Source of the DNA: JAAUTS01 sp038250235 | Lineage (GTDB): Bacteria; Verrucomicrobiota; Verrucomicrobiia; Methylacidiphilales; JAAUTS01 | Direction of reading: 5' to 3' | Assembly (NCBI GenBank): GCA_038250235.1 | Contig: JBBSCO010000012.1 | Coordinates: 1 to 59,671, forward strand | Length of the DNA: 59,671 nt | Shown here: positions 50,081 to 59,504 of the stretch, in pieces | Position numbering within the stretch: position 1 is the stretch's first letter | How the letters are laid out: each line of letters starts with the position of its first letter | Notes under the pieces: model-generated | The model's input: the letters and a program-made list of their open reading frames with translations, nothing else | The model's database searches: none | Told to the model about the DNA's origin: nothing | Made by a program: the position numbers and the translations under genes

Positions 50081-50509
50081 ATGGCAAAGGCACCCAAGAA
50101 CACCTGGCTGGTCAAACAGGAACCTGAAAAATACCCTTGGGAACAGTTCGTCAAGGACAAGAAAACCCTTTGGGAAGGAGTCCGCAACTTCCAGGCCCGC
50201 AACAATCTCCGCGCCATGAAAAAAGGCGACCTGGCCTTCTTCTACCGCAGCGTGACCGATCCGGCGGTGGTTGGTGTTGCCGAAATTGTCCGTGAATCTT
50301 ATCCCGACCCGACAGCCACGGAAGGGGATTGGGTCGTGGTCGACCTGAAGCCGGTTAAAACTTTGTCCAGAGAGGTTCCCCTTTCCGAAATTAAAGCAAA
50401 CCCCAAGCTGGCCTCCATGCCTTTGATCAGGCAATCCCGCCTTTCCGTAACCCCAGTATCTCCAGCCGAGTTCGCTGAAATCCTTAAACTCGGGAAAACC
50501 AAGCTTTGA
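50081..50509 (+). CDS. EVE-domain protein
   Basis: A 142-residue EVE protein: WLVKQEPEKYPWEQFVKD, GVRNFQARNNLRAMKKGDLA and FFYRSV, PAVVGVAEIVRE. EVE domains belong to the PUA/YTH group and bind modified bases in DNA or RNA. The stop overlaps the next gene's TTG start, so the two are coupled. The binding target is not clear. Confidence 0.92.
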   Translation: MAKAPKNTWLVKQEPEKYPWEQFVKDKKTLWEGVRNFQARNNLRAMKKGDLAFFYRSVTDPAVVGVAEIVRESYPDPTATEGDWVVVDLKPVKTLSREVPLSEIKANPKLASMPLIRQSRLSVTPVSPAEFAEILKLGKTKL

Positions 50510-51297
50510 CTGCCGTCCCCCTTCCTCCGCTACTCATCAGCACGGATTTCGACGGCACAATCCTCGACCATGATCTGCCCTCACCCATGGCTCCGGAATT
50601 TTTTGATTGGCTGGAAGAAACCCGGAAAGTGCGCCGCGTGGTGTGGGTCATCAACACAGGCCGTGATTGGACCTCGCTGGACTATGACTTGACCAGGCGG
50701 CAGGCGCGTTTTCTGCCCGACTGGGTGGTGCTGGTTGAACGGGAGATCCACCGCCTGAACTCCGGATCACTCCAGGGCCTGCCATGCTGGAACCGCCAAT
50801 GCAAGGAGGTTCACGAAGAGCTTTTTCTGCGCGCGGAAAAGGCCATCGAAAACACCCGGAAAGAACTGGCCCGCTTTGCCAATTTGCAGATCATTACCGA
50901 TATCGGTTCGCCCCTGGGATTGATTGCAGAATCCGAGGAACAGGCCAACGACGTCCAGACGGCCATCCAACCCCTGCTGGATGCTTTTCCAGAAATGCAC
51001 ACGGTGCGAAACAGCGTATATTTCCGTTTTGCCCACGTCGATTTCCACAAAGGAAGTTGCCTGAACCGCATTGCCGAGGAGGAAAAAATCCCCTTGGAAC
51101 AACGTTTTGCAGCGGGCGACCATTTCAACGATCTGCTCATGCTGGACAGTAAAATCGCCCACCACCTGACCTGTCCGGCCAACGCCGTGCCCGAGGTGAA
51201 AGCAAAGGTGCGCGAACATGGCGGCCATGTCTCGGACCTCACGACCCATTTCGGCGTGGTGGAAGGGCTGAGGCTTCGTTTTCCTGTTAGGGCCTGA
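50506..51297 (+). CDS. HAD-superfamily phosphatase (Cof/sucrose-phosphatase-like)
   Basis: A 263-residue hydrolase: motif I DFDGTIL with nucleophile and acid Asp, motif II INTGRDW, and motif IV GDHFNDLLML. The cap between them fits Cof/sucrose-6-phosphatase-like enzymes that work on sugar phosphates. TTG 50506 starts inside the EVE stop codon. It converges on glpX. Confidence 0.85.
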   Translation: MTAVPLPPLLISTDFDGTILDHDLPSPMAPEFFDWLEETRKVRRVVWVINTGRDWTSLDYDLTRRQARFLPDWVVLVEREIHRLNSGSLQGLPCWNRQCKEVHEELFLRAEKAIENTRKELARFANLQIITDIGSPLGLIAESEEQANDVQTAIQPLLDAFPEMHTVRNSVYFRFAHVDFHKGSCLNRIAEEEKIPLEQRFAAGDHFNDLLMLDSKIAHHLTCPANAVPEVKAKVREHGGHVSDLTTHFGVVEGLRLRFPVRA

Positions 51298-51344
51298 TGC
51301 CGGCGCCCCAGCCCATGAGACTAGTCTTCACGGACTTGCTGGTC

Positions 51345-52397
51345 TTAAAGACGCCGCTCGCTCTGGGTTGAGCGGAGATGGATGGTTTTACGCCCCAGGT
51401 CATGATGGGCTTCGATAAAGCGGACGGTGCCACTTTTGGCCCGCATGAGAACGGAATGGGTCGTTGCAATGGAACCCTCAACCTGTACACCTTCCACCAG
51501 GGGACTGTTGCTGATTCCTGTGGCGGCAAAAAGAATGTTATCTCCTCTGGCCAGATCTTTGGACATGTATTGCTTGTCCAGCTTGTCCCCCCAACCTTCC
51601 GCCACCAGGGACTTGCGCTCCTCTTCATCCTTGGGCCAGATCTGGGCGCGCATCCCCCCGCCCAGACAACGCAACCCGGCGGCTGAAAGTATGGCTTCCG
51701 GAGCACCGCCAATGCCCGCATAAAGGTTGATGTTCGAGGTTCGCATCGCCGGGGCTAGGGCAGCTGCGATATCCCCGTCGATAATCATCCGCAGGGCAGC
51801 ACCCTTGCGTCTAACCGCTTCAATCAGGTCTGCGTTGCGGGGACGGTCCAGAACGCAGACCACCACGTCGCGGACTTCCTTGCCCAGAATTTTGGCCGTG
51901 ACATTGATCACCTCTTCTATCGGGGCATTGATATCAATCGGCAATCCCGGATCTTTCATCCAGGCACGGCGGACCTCAAGAGAGTAAGCCAGCTTTTTCA
52001 TGTAAAAGGCCGGAATATCCTGCAGGCAGGTTTTATTCTCGTCCGTGACCAACGCGGCGGCGATACAACTGATGGAGTTGGGCATGCCCTTGCTGACATT
52101 GGTTGTCCCGTCCACCGGATCCAAAGCCACTTCAAAACGGGGAGAATCTTTTTTCCAGGTTCCAACTTTCTCTCCTTTGAACAAGCCGGGAGCCTTGTCC
52201 TTGATACCTTCACCGATGACTATTTCTCCGCACATGTCCACCAGATCAAACATTCCGCGGATGGCGTCACAGGCGGCTTCATCCGCTTTTTCTTTTTCAC
52301 CTTTCCCCAGCCATTGCAGGGTATTCAACGCAGCGACTTCAGTGGCACGCAAAAAATCCATTTCAATCTGACGTTCGACATCGTGGTTGTGGCTCAT
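51345..52397 (-). CDS. glpX: Fructose-1,6-bisphosphatase, class II
   Basis: A 350-residue GlpX-type enzyme of gluconeogenesis: IVIGEGIKDKAPGLFKGEKV, ALDPVDGTTNVSKGMPNS with the metal Asp residues, and IGGAPEAILSAAGLRCLGGG. Full length and motif-complete. It follows argA by 35 bases on the same strand. Confidence 0.95.
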   Translation of the reverse strand: MSHNHDVERQIEMDFLRATEVAALNTLQWLGKGEKEKADEAACDAIRGMFDLVDMCGEIVIGEGIKDKAPGLFKGEKVGTWKKDSPRFEVALDPVDGTTNVSKGMPNSISCIAAALVTDENKTCLQDIPAFYMKKLAYSLEVRRAWMKDPGLPIDINAPIEEVINVTAKILGKEVRDVVVCVLDRPRNADLIEAVRRKGAALRMIIDGDIAAALAPAMRTSNINLYAGIGGAPEAILSAAGLRCLGGGMRAQIWPKDEEERKSLVAEGWGDKLDKQYMSKDLARGDNILFAATGISNSPLVEGVQVEGSIATTHSVLMRAKSGTVRFIEAHHDLGRKTIHLRSTQSERRL

Positions 52398-52432
52398 AAG
52401 CCTTGAAAGTGCTCCGGGTTCCGCGTGTCCAC

Positions 52433-53713
52433 CTACAAGTCCTTGAAGAGAACTTTGGAATTACGTCCGCTCAGGTCATATTTTTCGCGCCGCGCTGCGG
52501 GCAACAGTTCGGCAGAGCCTTCGTGATAACCACCTTTTTGCTGAAAGTAGTTGAAGGCCCGGGTGGACAGGGCAAAGAGCTGCTTGAGGCCCAGTTCCCG
52601 TGAACGATCCTCGACGAAACGCATCAGTTTCAGGCCCACCCCCTGGTTTTCATGGCCGCTGGATACATACAGGCATGCCATCTCGGCCGCAGCTAGCTCC
52701 GGCCGCATGTCATGAAGTGCCACGCATCCGATGATGTTTTTGTCGATTTCGAACACGTAAAAATCCTGGATCTTCTGGGCGATCTCGACCTCGGTTCTCT
52801 TGGCCAGTTCCTCCGCCTGGACGGAAGTTTTGATCAGACGCATGATAGCCCGGACATCCTTTTTCCTGGCCTTCCGGATGGCTTCATATTCGTTGGCATA
52901 GATCATCGTTCCGATGCCTTCGCTGGAAAAGATCTCGCTCAGAAGGGCCTCCTCCTTCGTACCATCAATGACATGCGAACGATGCACGCCATTCCTACAG
53001 GCGCTCAGGCCATGCTCAAGTTTCGAAATAAGATCGGCCGGACTGCCTTCGCGGTTCTTCTTGATGAAGTCTTCCGCTTCCCCGATGGAGAACTGTGCCG
53101 CCAAACTGCCCGCGCTGTTCACGCCGTTGGAGGTACCGATGAACATGAGCTTGGAAGCCTTCAAAGCCTGGGCCACTTCCAAGGCGACACCGTCTGAATT
53201 CACCCGATAGGCCCGGCCTTCGCCGTCAAAACCCAGTGGAGGGATCACCGGAACTACGCCCAGGTCGAGCAACGACTTCAGGTAGGGGACATCCAGTCGC
53301 TCCACCCGGCCCGTCATCAGTTGGTCATGGCCCCGCAGGATGCCGGTTGGGTGCGCGATAATCGCGTTCGTCACAGCCGCGCGCAGGTCCGTTTCGGAAA
53401 AAGCTTCCAAAAATTCATGGGCAATCCGGTTGGAGGCAAGAAGGGCCAAACCGAGGGTGGCTTCGTCGGTGACACCCATCCCGTCGGCATCGCTGGGAGT
53501 AATTCCCATTTTCCCGCCCAGTTCCTTGATCTGCTGGCTGGCCCCATGAACGACCACGATGTTGATGCTCAGCGAGCGCAACACGCTGATATCCAGGATC
53601 AGGTTGCGGAAGTTTGGATCGGCAATGACCTCGCTATCAATACTCAGGACAAAAATCTGATCCCGGAACTTTGAAGTGTAAGTCAGGATGCCTCTTAATT
53701 CGGAAGGTCTCAT
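52433..53713 (-). CDS. argA: N-acetylglutamate synthase (AAK-GNAT fusion)
   Basis: A 426-residue enzyme that starts arginine synthesis: N-terminal amino-acid-kinase-like domain (IVVVHGASQQIKELGGKMG, YRVNSDGVALEVAQAL) and a C-terminal GNAT acetyltransferase (LYVSSGHENQGVGLKLMRFV, AFNYFQQKGGY). The kinase-like half normally binds arginine for feedback. It is complete. argH, the last gene of the same pathway, lies 4 kb away. Confidence 0.93.
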   Translation of the reverse strand: MRPSELRGILTYTSKFRDQIFVLSIDSEVIADPNFRNLILDISVLRSLSINIVVVHGASQQIKELGGKMGITPSDADGMGVTDEATLGLALLASNRIAHEFLEAFSETDLRAAVTNAIIAHPTGILRGHDQLMTGRVERLDVPYLKSLLDLGVVPVIPPLGFDGEGRAYRVNSDGVALEVAQALKASKLMFIGTSNGVNSAGSLAAQFSIGEAEDFIKKNREGSPADLISKLEHGLSACRNGVHRSHVIDGTKEEALLSEIFSSEGIGTMIYANEYEAIRKARKKDVRAIMRLIKTSVQAEELAKRTEVEIAQKIQDFYVFEIDKNIIGCVALHDMRPELAAAEMACLYVSSGHENQGVGLKLMRFVEDRSRELGLKQLFALSTRAFNYFQQKGGYHEGSAELLPAARREKYDLSGRNSKVLFKDL

Positions 53714-54001
53714 GGCGTTGGGCTATTCCAAATCAGAAAGGCCCCGTCCGCAATAGGAATTTTCCAGGTACAAGAAATTGGGAACAAGCGTTTTAACGAA
53801 ATGCTTGGGAGGCAACTACTCGCCAGCCATAATAGCCCCGAAGGGAAGAAAGACGCAGAGTCGCGAAGGTCGCATGAGGAAAAGCAGGCTTTCCAGCCAA
53901 ATTGAATAAAGGGTTTATTTGCGTCTTAAAACCTTTGGGTATTTTGCGTAAAATTCCGGATAAAACTTGCCCTCCGTTGTGACTTGAATACCTTGATAAC
54001 T
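53714..54001. other. Gap with dispersed GCGTCTT-type motifs
   Basis: This 288-base gap contains AAAGACGCAGAG near 53850 and TTTGCGTCTTAAAAC near 53918, relatives of the motif described before pyrD. No gene is visible until the small membrane protein at 54002. Confidence 0.4.
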
Positions 54002-54142
54002 GTGCCTCTTAAATTTGAGCTTACCACCCAGGAGAAAAAAATCGCGGTCTTTTTACTTTCCCTCCTTCTGATCGGGGCTACGATATCACTAGTCCGCAGC
54101 AAAGTGCCGTGGACAAAACTTCCGGAACACGTTAAGAACTAA
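54002..54142 (+). CDS. Small single-span membrane protein
   Basis: A 46-residue frame: basic N-terminus (LKFELTTQEKK), one membrane segment (IAVFLLSLLLIGATISLV), basic and Pro/Trp tail (RSKVPWTKLPEHVKN). The segment order is that of an inside-positive bitopic protein. GTG 54002 is the start; TTG 53993 would add 3 residues. It ends 6 bases before the Minf_1886-type gene. The N-terminus resembles the TM start of ComEA-type or helix-hairpin-helix proteins, but that domain is absent. Function unknown. Confidence 0.55.
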   Translation: MPLKFELTTQEKKIAVFLLSLLLIGATISLVRSKVPWTKLPEHVKN

Positions 54143-54148
54143 TCTGTT

Positions 54149-54637
54149 ATGCAGAAAAACAACTTCGATCAAGTTGTACTTCAGATCGTCAAAAACGATC
54201 CCAGATACCAGCCAGCCTCCTACCGGTTCATCCGCGAAGGGCTGGACTACACCCTCAAAACGCTCAAGCGAAGTTCCCCCTCCTCCCAGCGCCACGTGAC
54301 CGGGCCCGAATTGCTCGAAGGCATCAAGCTTCACGCCCTCAAGGAATTCGGACCGATGAGCAAGTTGGTTTTGAACGATTGGGGTATCAACACCTGCGAG
54401 GATTTCGGCCAGATTGTCTTCAGCCTCGTTAACAACGGGGTGCTCGGCAAAAGCGAATCCGATCGGCTGGAAGACTTTACAGAGGTCTATACTTTCGACG
54501 AGGCCTTCGTAAAACCTTTCCTTCCCAGTCCCGAGGAAGGCGCCCCGGTCCGCCCACGCAAAAAAACGTCCACCGGCCTCACCCGGAGGAAAAAAGGAAA
54601 AGATTCCTCAATCGGAACAAAGCCTCCGACCGAGTAA
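54149..54637 (+). CDS. Minf_1886-type protein, restricted to Verrucomicrobia and Planctomycetes
   Basis: A 162-residue protein with the Minf_1886 family core: QIVKNDPRYQPASYRFIREG, HVTGPELLEGIKLHALKEFG, MSKLVLNDWGINTCEDFG and NNGVLGKSESDRLEDF. No function is known. The core spans residues 5-118; the last 40 residues are Lys/Arg/Pro-rich and probably disordered. It is preceded by the small membrane gene by 6 bases. Confidence 0.9.
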   Translation: MQKNNFDQVVLQIVKNDPRYQPASYRFIREGLDYTLKTLKRSSPSSQRHVTGPELLEGIKLHALKEFGPMSKLVLNDWGINTCEDFGQIVFSLVNNGVLGKSESDRLEDFTEVYTFDEAFVKPFLPSPEEGAPVRPRKKTSTGLTRRKKGKDSSIGTKPPTE

Positions 54638-54680
54638 AGCCGATCTTGTTCCCGCGCGGTGTCCACCCTCCACGTTTATT

Positions 54681-57356
54681 ATGAAGCACTCCCGTCTTTT
54701 GTGCCTGTCCGCCCTTTCATTGACTTCCTTTTTCATTCTTACCAGTTGCCAGAAACCTATGCCATCCGCCACCGAAACCTCCCCGCCCGAAACGTCCATC
54801 CACATTGAAAAACCAGTTGTGGAGTCCTTTGTGCTTCCCAACGGCCTGACCATCCTGGTTCAGGAAGACCGAACCTCCCCCGTTGTGTCCGTCCAGGCCT
54901 GGTGCAAGGCTGGAAGCATCACTGAAGGCCGCTTTGTCGGCTGCGGTATTTCGCATATCCTCGAACACATGCTCTTCAAAGGAACGGAAAAACGCGGCAA
55001 CTCGGAAATCGCCCAGACCATCCAATCCGTCGGTGGTTACGTCAATGCTTACACCTCCTTCGACCGCACCGTCTATTATGTGGATGCCCCCAGCACCGGC
55101 TGGAAAACCGCCCTGGATGTCCTGGCCGATGCCATGTTCCACTCAACACTACCGGTCGAGGAGTTCGCCAAGGAACAGGAAGTCATCCGTCGCGAATTCG
55201 CCATGGGTTTCGACAATCCACAGAATGTTCTCTTCAAAAACCTCTTCGCCACCGCCTTCCAGGCTCATCCCTACAAATACCCCGTTATCGGACACCTCGA
55301 AGTTTACAACAAGCTCAGCCGCCAGGACGTGCTGGATTACTACCATCACTTTTATGTCCCCAATAATCTCACCTTCATCGTGACCGGCGATGTCAAAGCC
55401 ACGGACGTCCGTGACTTCCTGGCCCAATTCACAGCCAAAATCGAACGACGTGTCCTGCCTGACACGTATATTCCATCCGAACCCAAACAGTTGGGCCGAC
55501 GCGAAAACCACCAGACCTTCCCCACCCAGGTCGCTAGACTTATGCTGGCGTGGCATATCCCAGGTATCACCGATCCGGACGTGTATGCCCTGGATGTCCT
55601 GTCCATCATTGCCGGCGAAGGTGCCAGTTCCCGCCTGAACCGCGAACTGGTGGAGAAAAAGAAAATTCTCAGCAACGTGTCGGCTTTCTCCTACACCCCG
55701 GCCCAGTCCGGTCTCTGGGGCGTTTCCGCCCTCCTGCCTCCCGATTCCAAAGTCACCCTGCAGGAGGTGGAACTCTCCGTGCTCAGCATGATCGACGAAT
55801 TCAAAAAGAAACCCGTTACGGAAACCGAACTGGCCAAAGCCCGCCGCAAGGTTATCGTGGACCGCGCCTCCGAACTCCAGACTGTCTCCGGAAAAGCCGC
55901 TTCGATCGGAAGCAGTTGGTTCACCGCTGGAGATACCTCGTTCTCGGAAACCTACCTGAAAGGCGTGAGCCGGGTCAGTGCATCGGATGTTCAACGTGTC
56001 GCCCAAAAATACCTCGATACGGACAATCTCAACGTGGTTTCACTCAGCCCCCCCGCCACAGGAAAAGAGGTTTCTTCTAATGCCCAACCCCCGGTCAAGT
56101 CCGTGCCGGTTTCCGAAAAACTTCCCTCCGGCCTGCCTCTGGTCATGTTGTCGGATTCCAAGGTTCCCCTGGTCACCGTCCGCGCCATCGTCCGCGGCGG
56201 AGCCCTGGCGGAAACCGCTGAAACCGCCGGGGTAAGCAAATTAATGGTTAGGCTCCTGACCAAGGGCACCAAAAAACGCAGTGCAGAACAGATCGCCTCC
56301 GAAATTGAAAATCTGGGGGGAAACCTCGATGCCAACTCCGGCAACAACTCCTTTACAGTAGCCATCGAGGTGCTTCAGCCCGACTTGGACAAGGCTCTGG
56401 AGCTGCTTTCGGATATCCTCCTGAACCCGTCCTTCCCGCAGGAGGAATTGGAACAGGAAAAACGCCAGCAGCTGGCCGAAATCAAACTTCAGGAGGACAA
56501 GCCCACCACCCTGGCCATGAAAGCCCTCAAAGCCGATCTCTTCGGATCGCACCCCTACGGATTGGATGCTCTGGGCTCTCCGGACACGCTGGGAAAAATG
56601 ACCAAGTCGGATCTGGAAAATTTCCACCGTTCCCTTCTGGGCCAAGACAGGATCGTGCTGGCCATCGGAGGCAGCTTCAAGGTGGAAGAAGCCCGGAAAA
56701 GTTTTGCCGCACATTTTCCCGCATCCGCTCTCACTCCTTCCCCAGTCGCCTTGTACGAAAAGGATCCCGAATTCAAAGCCAGCGGCCAGACCCTGGAACT
56801 CACCACCCAAAAACAACAGGCCATTGTCGTGATCGGCTATCCCGGGGTCGATATGAACAGCCCGGACCGTGTTGCGCTCGAACTCATAGATGATGCTCTT
56901 TCCGATCTGGCCTCCCGCCTCTTCATCCGGATCCGCGAACGCCAATCACTGGCCTATTTCGTCGGAACCCAGCAGGTGGTCGGTCTGAAGCGGGGCATGT
57001 TCGTGTATTACGCAGGAACCGCCCCGGGCAAAGATGAGAAGGTGCGCTCGGAAATCCTGGACGAAATCCAGCTCATGGTCACCAAAGGATTGGGTAAGGA
57101 CGAAATTGAACGAGCCCGTGCCAAACTCCTGGGCCAGCGCCTGCTGCAGGATCAAAGCGCGGCCGCTACGGTTTACAAAGCCGGGCTCAGCCTGCTTTAC
57201 GGAGAAGATCTTGATTTTGAGAACCGACTGAACGAAAGAATCCGCAACATCACCCTGGAAGAAGTGAACGCGGTGTCCAAAACCTATTTCTCGGGGAAAA
57301 ACTTCGTCTCCGTGCTTCTAAAAACAGAAGTAGCCAAAAAAGAGGCCAAAGAATAG
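54681..57356 (+). CDS. Double-domain M16 metallopeptidase, lipoprotein
   Basis: An 891-residue zinc peptidase with two M16 halves. It begins with a lipoprotein signal (lipobox ILTSC, Cys 23). The first half has the inverted zinc motif HILEH (92-96) in GISHILEHMLFKG and is catalytic; the second half (from about 470, KLPSGLPLVMLSD) lacks it and is the structural partner. It should degrade peptides in the periplasm, and resembles pitrilysin/PqqL-like proteins. It follows the Minf_1886-type gene by 43 bases. Confidence 0.93.
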   Translation: MKHSRLLCLSALSLTSFFILTSCQKPMPSATETSPPETSIHIEKPVVESFVLPNGLTILVQEDRTSPVVSVQAWCKAGSITEGRFVGCGISHILEHMLFKGTEKRGNSEIAQTIQSVGGYVNAYTSFDRTVYYVDAPSTGWKTALDVLADAMFHSTLPVEEFAKEQEVIRREFAMGFDNPQNVLFKNLFATAFQAHPYKYPVIGHLEVYNKLSRQDVLDYYHHFYVPNNLTFIVTGDVKATDVRDFLAQFTAKIERRVLPDTYIPSEPKQLGRRENHQTFPTQVARLMLAWHIPGITDPDVYALDVLSIIAGEGASSRLNRELVEKKKILSNVSAFSYTPAQSGLWGVSALLPPDSKVTLQEVELSVLSMIDEFKKKPVTETELAKARRKVIVDRASELQTVSGKAASIGSSWFTAGDTSFSETYLKGVSRVSASDVQRVAQKYLDTDNLNVVSLSPPATGKEVSSNAQPPVKSVPVSEKLPSGLPLVMLSDSKVPLVTVRAIVRGGALAETAETAGVSKLMVRLLTKGTKKRSAEQIASEIENLGGNLDANSGNNSFTVAIEVLQPDLDKALELLSDILLNPSFPQEELEQEKRQQLAEIKLQEDKPTTLAMKALKADLFGSHPYGLDALGSPDTLGKMTKSDLENFHRSLLGQDRIVLAIGGSFKVEEARKSFAAHFPASALTPSPVALYEKDPEFKASGQTLELTTQKQQAIVVIGYPGVDMNSPDRVALELIDDALSDLASRLFIRIRERQSLAYFVGTQQVVGLKRGMFVYYAGTAPGKDEKVRSEILDEIQLMVTKGLGKDEIERARAKLLGQRLLQDQSAAATVYKAGLSLLYGEDLDFENRLNERIRNITLEEVNAVSKTYFSGKNFVSVLLKTEVAKKEAKE

Positions 57357-57449
57357 ATTTCCAAAGGACTCTTGAGCCAGGCCATAAAGTGCGCTAGGCT
57401 GAATTTTTTCAATAACCTCCAGTAACCTCCAAACATCTTAATCACCACT

Positions 57450-57941
57450 ATGGCAGAAATCAGAAACGAACCAGGAATGAGCCAGGGAGAACTTGCTCAA
57501 AAATTTGTGCAGTTCCTCATGATGCACGCACAGAATATTTTATTCGTCCTTGGACGCATTCCAACTCCGGACGGGCGCCAACATCCACCCAATCTCGAGG
57601 CTGCCAAGGTGCTGATCGACCAATTGGAAGTCATCCGGCTCAAAACCAAAGGCAACCTAAGCAAGCAGGAAGAACAGATCTTTGACGAAACCCTGAACTC
57701 GCTACGTATGGCTTTTGTTGAATCCAGCGGAGGCACACCGGCCAGCATGATGCCCGAGCGTGACATGGGATTCGATATGCCTGAATTGGAGGAGGTTGAA
57801 GGCCACGAAGCCACGCAACAAGAGGTTCCCGCTCCACAGGCCAAGCCCCCCGAACCCGCGCAAGCCCCACAGAACCCGATCGCCCCAATCAAAACGGAAG
57901 ATGATCCAAACAAGAAAAAGTATTTTAAAAGTTACGGATAA
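57450..57941 (+). CDS. DUF1844 protein
   Basis: A 163-residue cytoplasmic protein. The first 90 residues match DUF1844 (FLMMHAQNILFVLGRIPTPD, NLEAAKVLIDQLEVIRLKTK then GNLSKQEEQIF). The rest is acidic and Pro-rich. Function unknown; homologues sit near central growth genes in many phyla. Confidence 0.88.
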   Translation: MAEIRNEPGMSQGELAQKFVQFLMMHAQNILFVLGRIPTPDGRQHPPNLEAAKVLIDQLEVIRLKTKGNLSKQEEQIFDETLNSLRMAFVESSGGTPASMMPERDMGFDMPELEEVEGHEATQQEVPAPQAKPPEPAQAPQNPIAPIKTEDDPNKKKYFKSYG

Positions 57942-58025
57942 ACCCATCAATGGACAGATGAACCCACCCATTTTCATGGCTTAAATTCACTTGCCTGTAG
58001 TTGAATGTAATGGTAACTAATAACC

Positions 58026-59072
58026 ATGGCCACTTCACCTCAAATTCCCGACTCTAAAAAAGATTCGTCTTTGGGTAAAATCGGGCCGGTTTCTGTTTCC
58101 CTTCTTTTACATATTGCCCTGATGCTGGTCATTGGCAGCGCAGTGATCATCGAGCAGGTAATTCCCAAGAGCAGCTTCAAACCTGCCGTGTTGGGCGAAA
58201 GTTTCGATCAGCAGATCGAGGCCGAAACGGCTCCGGAGGAAGAACTTCAGGATCCCAGTAATTCCCAGAGTCTGGATCTGCCTGCTGACTCGGTGAGCAT
58301 GCCCGAATCAACTTCCGTCGAAAGCTCGATTGACGCAATTTCTGTCGATTCTTCTTTAACGGCCAGTTCCTGGGTCATCAGCTCAGGATCCAACACGGGA
58401 ACCCCGGGGATTTCCGGCGTCAAAGGAGGAGGAGGAACTCCAGGTGGCACAGGCACCGGGAAAAAAACCGTTGGTAATATTTTTGGAAAACAGGTGGAAG
58501 CCTCCAAACTCGGGGTCATTCTGGATGTCTCCGGCTCGGCTCATGATTTCCTGATGCCCGCCATGAAGGAAATCGAGAAAAGTTTTGAAAACTCACCCAC
58601 AGTTCTGGCCATGGGCTGCGGGATGGGCAAAATCACTAGAGGAGCTTCGGAAATTGAAGTTTACGGAAAGCTTGATGCTGACGACGAGAAGAGAAAACAC
58701 AAAAGCGGCTACGAGCGCACGAGCTTGGGACAGTTGGCTAATGCCATCGCCAAGATAAAGGGTATCGAAAAATTCTTGGAAAGTCTGAAAAAGAGGGATG
58801 ATGTTTATGCCATTCAGGGAGGTGACACCCTTGCCACCTCACTGGGCTTTGAAAAATTGATTGCTGAGGGCTGCGACACGATCTATTGGTTTGCCGATTT
58901 TCAGGATGTTATTAACGCGGAAGTAATGAGTGCTGTCCTAAAAGAACTCAAACAAAAGGGGATCAAAGTGATCGCCCATGATTTCACTGCCAAAGGCACA
59001 GGGCAAGGCTGGGCAAGCGCCACCAAGGCGGCCGAGGAAACAGGCGGGGATTCGATCAAAAAAGTGCCCTGA
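58026..59072 (+). CDS. Membrane-anchored von Willebrand-type protein
   Basis: A 348-residue protein with one N-terminal membrane segment (PVSVSLLLHIALMLVIGSAV), a disordered acidic/Ser/Gly stretch (60-150), and a C-terminal von Willebrand A-like domain with the metal site DVSGS (in GVILDVSGSAHDF). The N-terminal layout resembles TonB-like or ExbD-neighbour proteins. No exbB/exbD is in the window. Function unknown; adhesion or envelope scaffolding is possible. Confidence 0.75.
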   Translation: MATSPQIPDSKKDSSLGKIGPVSVSLLLHIALMLVIGSAVIIEQVIPKSSFKPAVLGESFDQQIEAETAPEEELQDPSNSQSLDLPADSVSMPESTSVESSIDAISVDSSLTASSWVISSGSNTGTPGISGVKGGGGTPGGTGTGKKTVGNIFGKQVEASKLGVILDVSGSAHDFLMPAMKEIEKSFENSPTVLAMGCGMGKITRGASEIEVYGKLDADDEKRKHKSGYERTSLGQLANAIAKIKGIEKFLESLKKRDDVYAIQGGDTLATSLGFEKLIAEGCDTIYWFADFQDVINAEVMSAVLKELKQKGIKVIAHDFTAKGTGQGWASATKAAEETGGDSIKKVP

Positions 59073-59081
59073 GCAAAAGCT

Positions 59082-59504
59082 TCAACGGAGCCCGTGATTC
59101 CGAATTGAAACTGAGCCTTCCTCAGGATGTGCTCCCTGCTTCTTTTTTTCAACAGGCAGCAGCAGCGGCAAAAAAAACAACCCCAATCCACAGCCCAGAA
59201 CTGCCAGAACGGGCCATGGACGCCGTTTTACCGCCACCTGCCACAACCAACGCCAGTGCATTGCCAAGTGCAGGAGAATCAAAAAGATGAAACCATACCC
59301 GAGCCAGGTGTGCACATCACCCCATTCGTGACGGTTCAAGCCCAGGGCCTCCAACCCCTGCCCTCCCCTTGAACCGGGGGGCAGACGAAGAGCCAGCAGA
59401 AATCCCGTCCCTGCCATCGCACAAAAGAACAGCCAAAGAAACAAATTCAGAAACCGGGATGTCAGGACTTTTGCAGAAGGGGAGGACGGCATGGGAGTTT
59501 TCAT
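59082..59504 (-). CDS. DUF4405 membrane protein
   Basis: A 140-residue protein with three or four membrane segments and the DUF4405 pattern: LFLWLFFCAMAGTGFLLALR, then HEWGDVHTWLGYGFIFLILL with His residues and HLAMHW. Such proteins resemble cytochrome-b-like heme or quinone anchors. ATG 59504 (MKTPMPSSPS) was chosen over 59567. It converges on the von Willebrand-type gene. Confidence 0.8.
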   Translation of the reverse strand: MKTPMPSSPSAKVLTSRFLNLFLWLFFCAMAGTGFLLALRLPPGSRGGQGLEALGLNRHEWGDVHTWLGYGFIFLILLHLAMHWRWLWQVAVKRRPWPVLAVLGCGLGLFFLPLLLPVEKKKQGAHPEEGSVSIRNHGLR

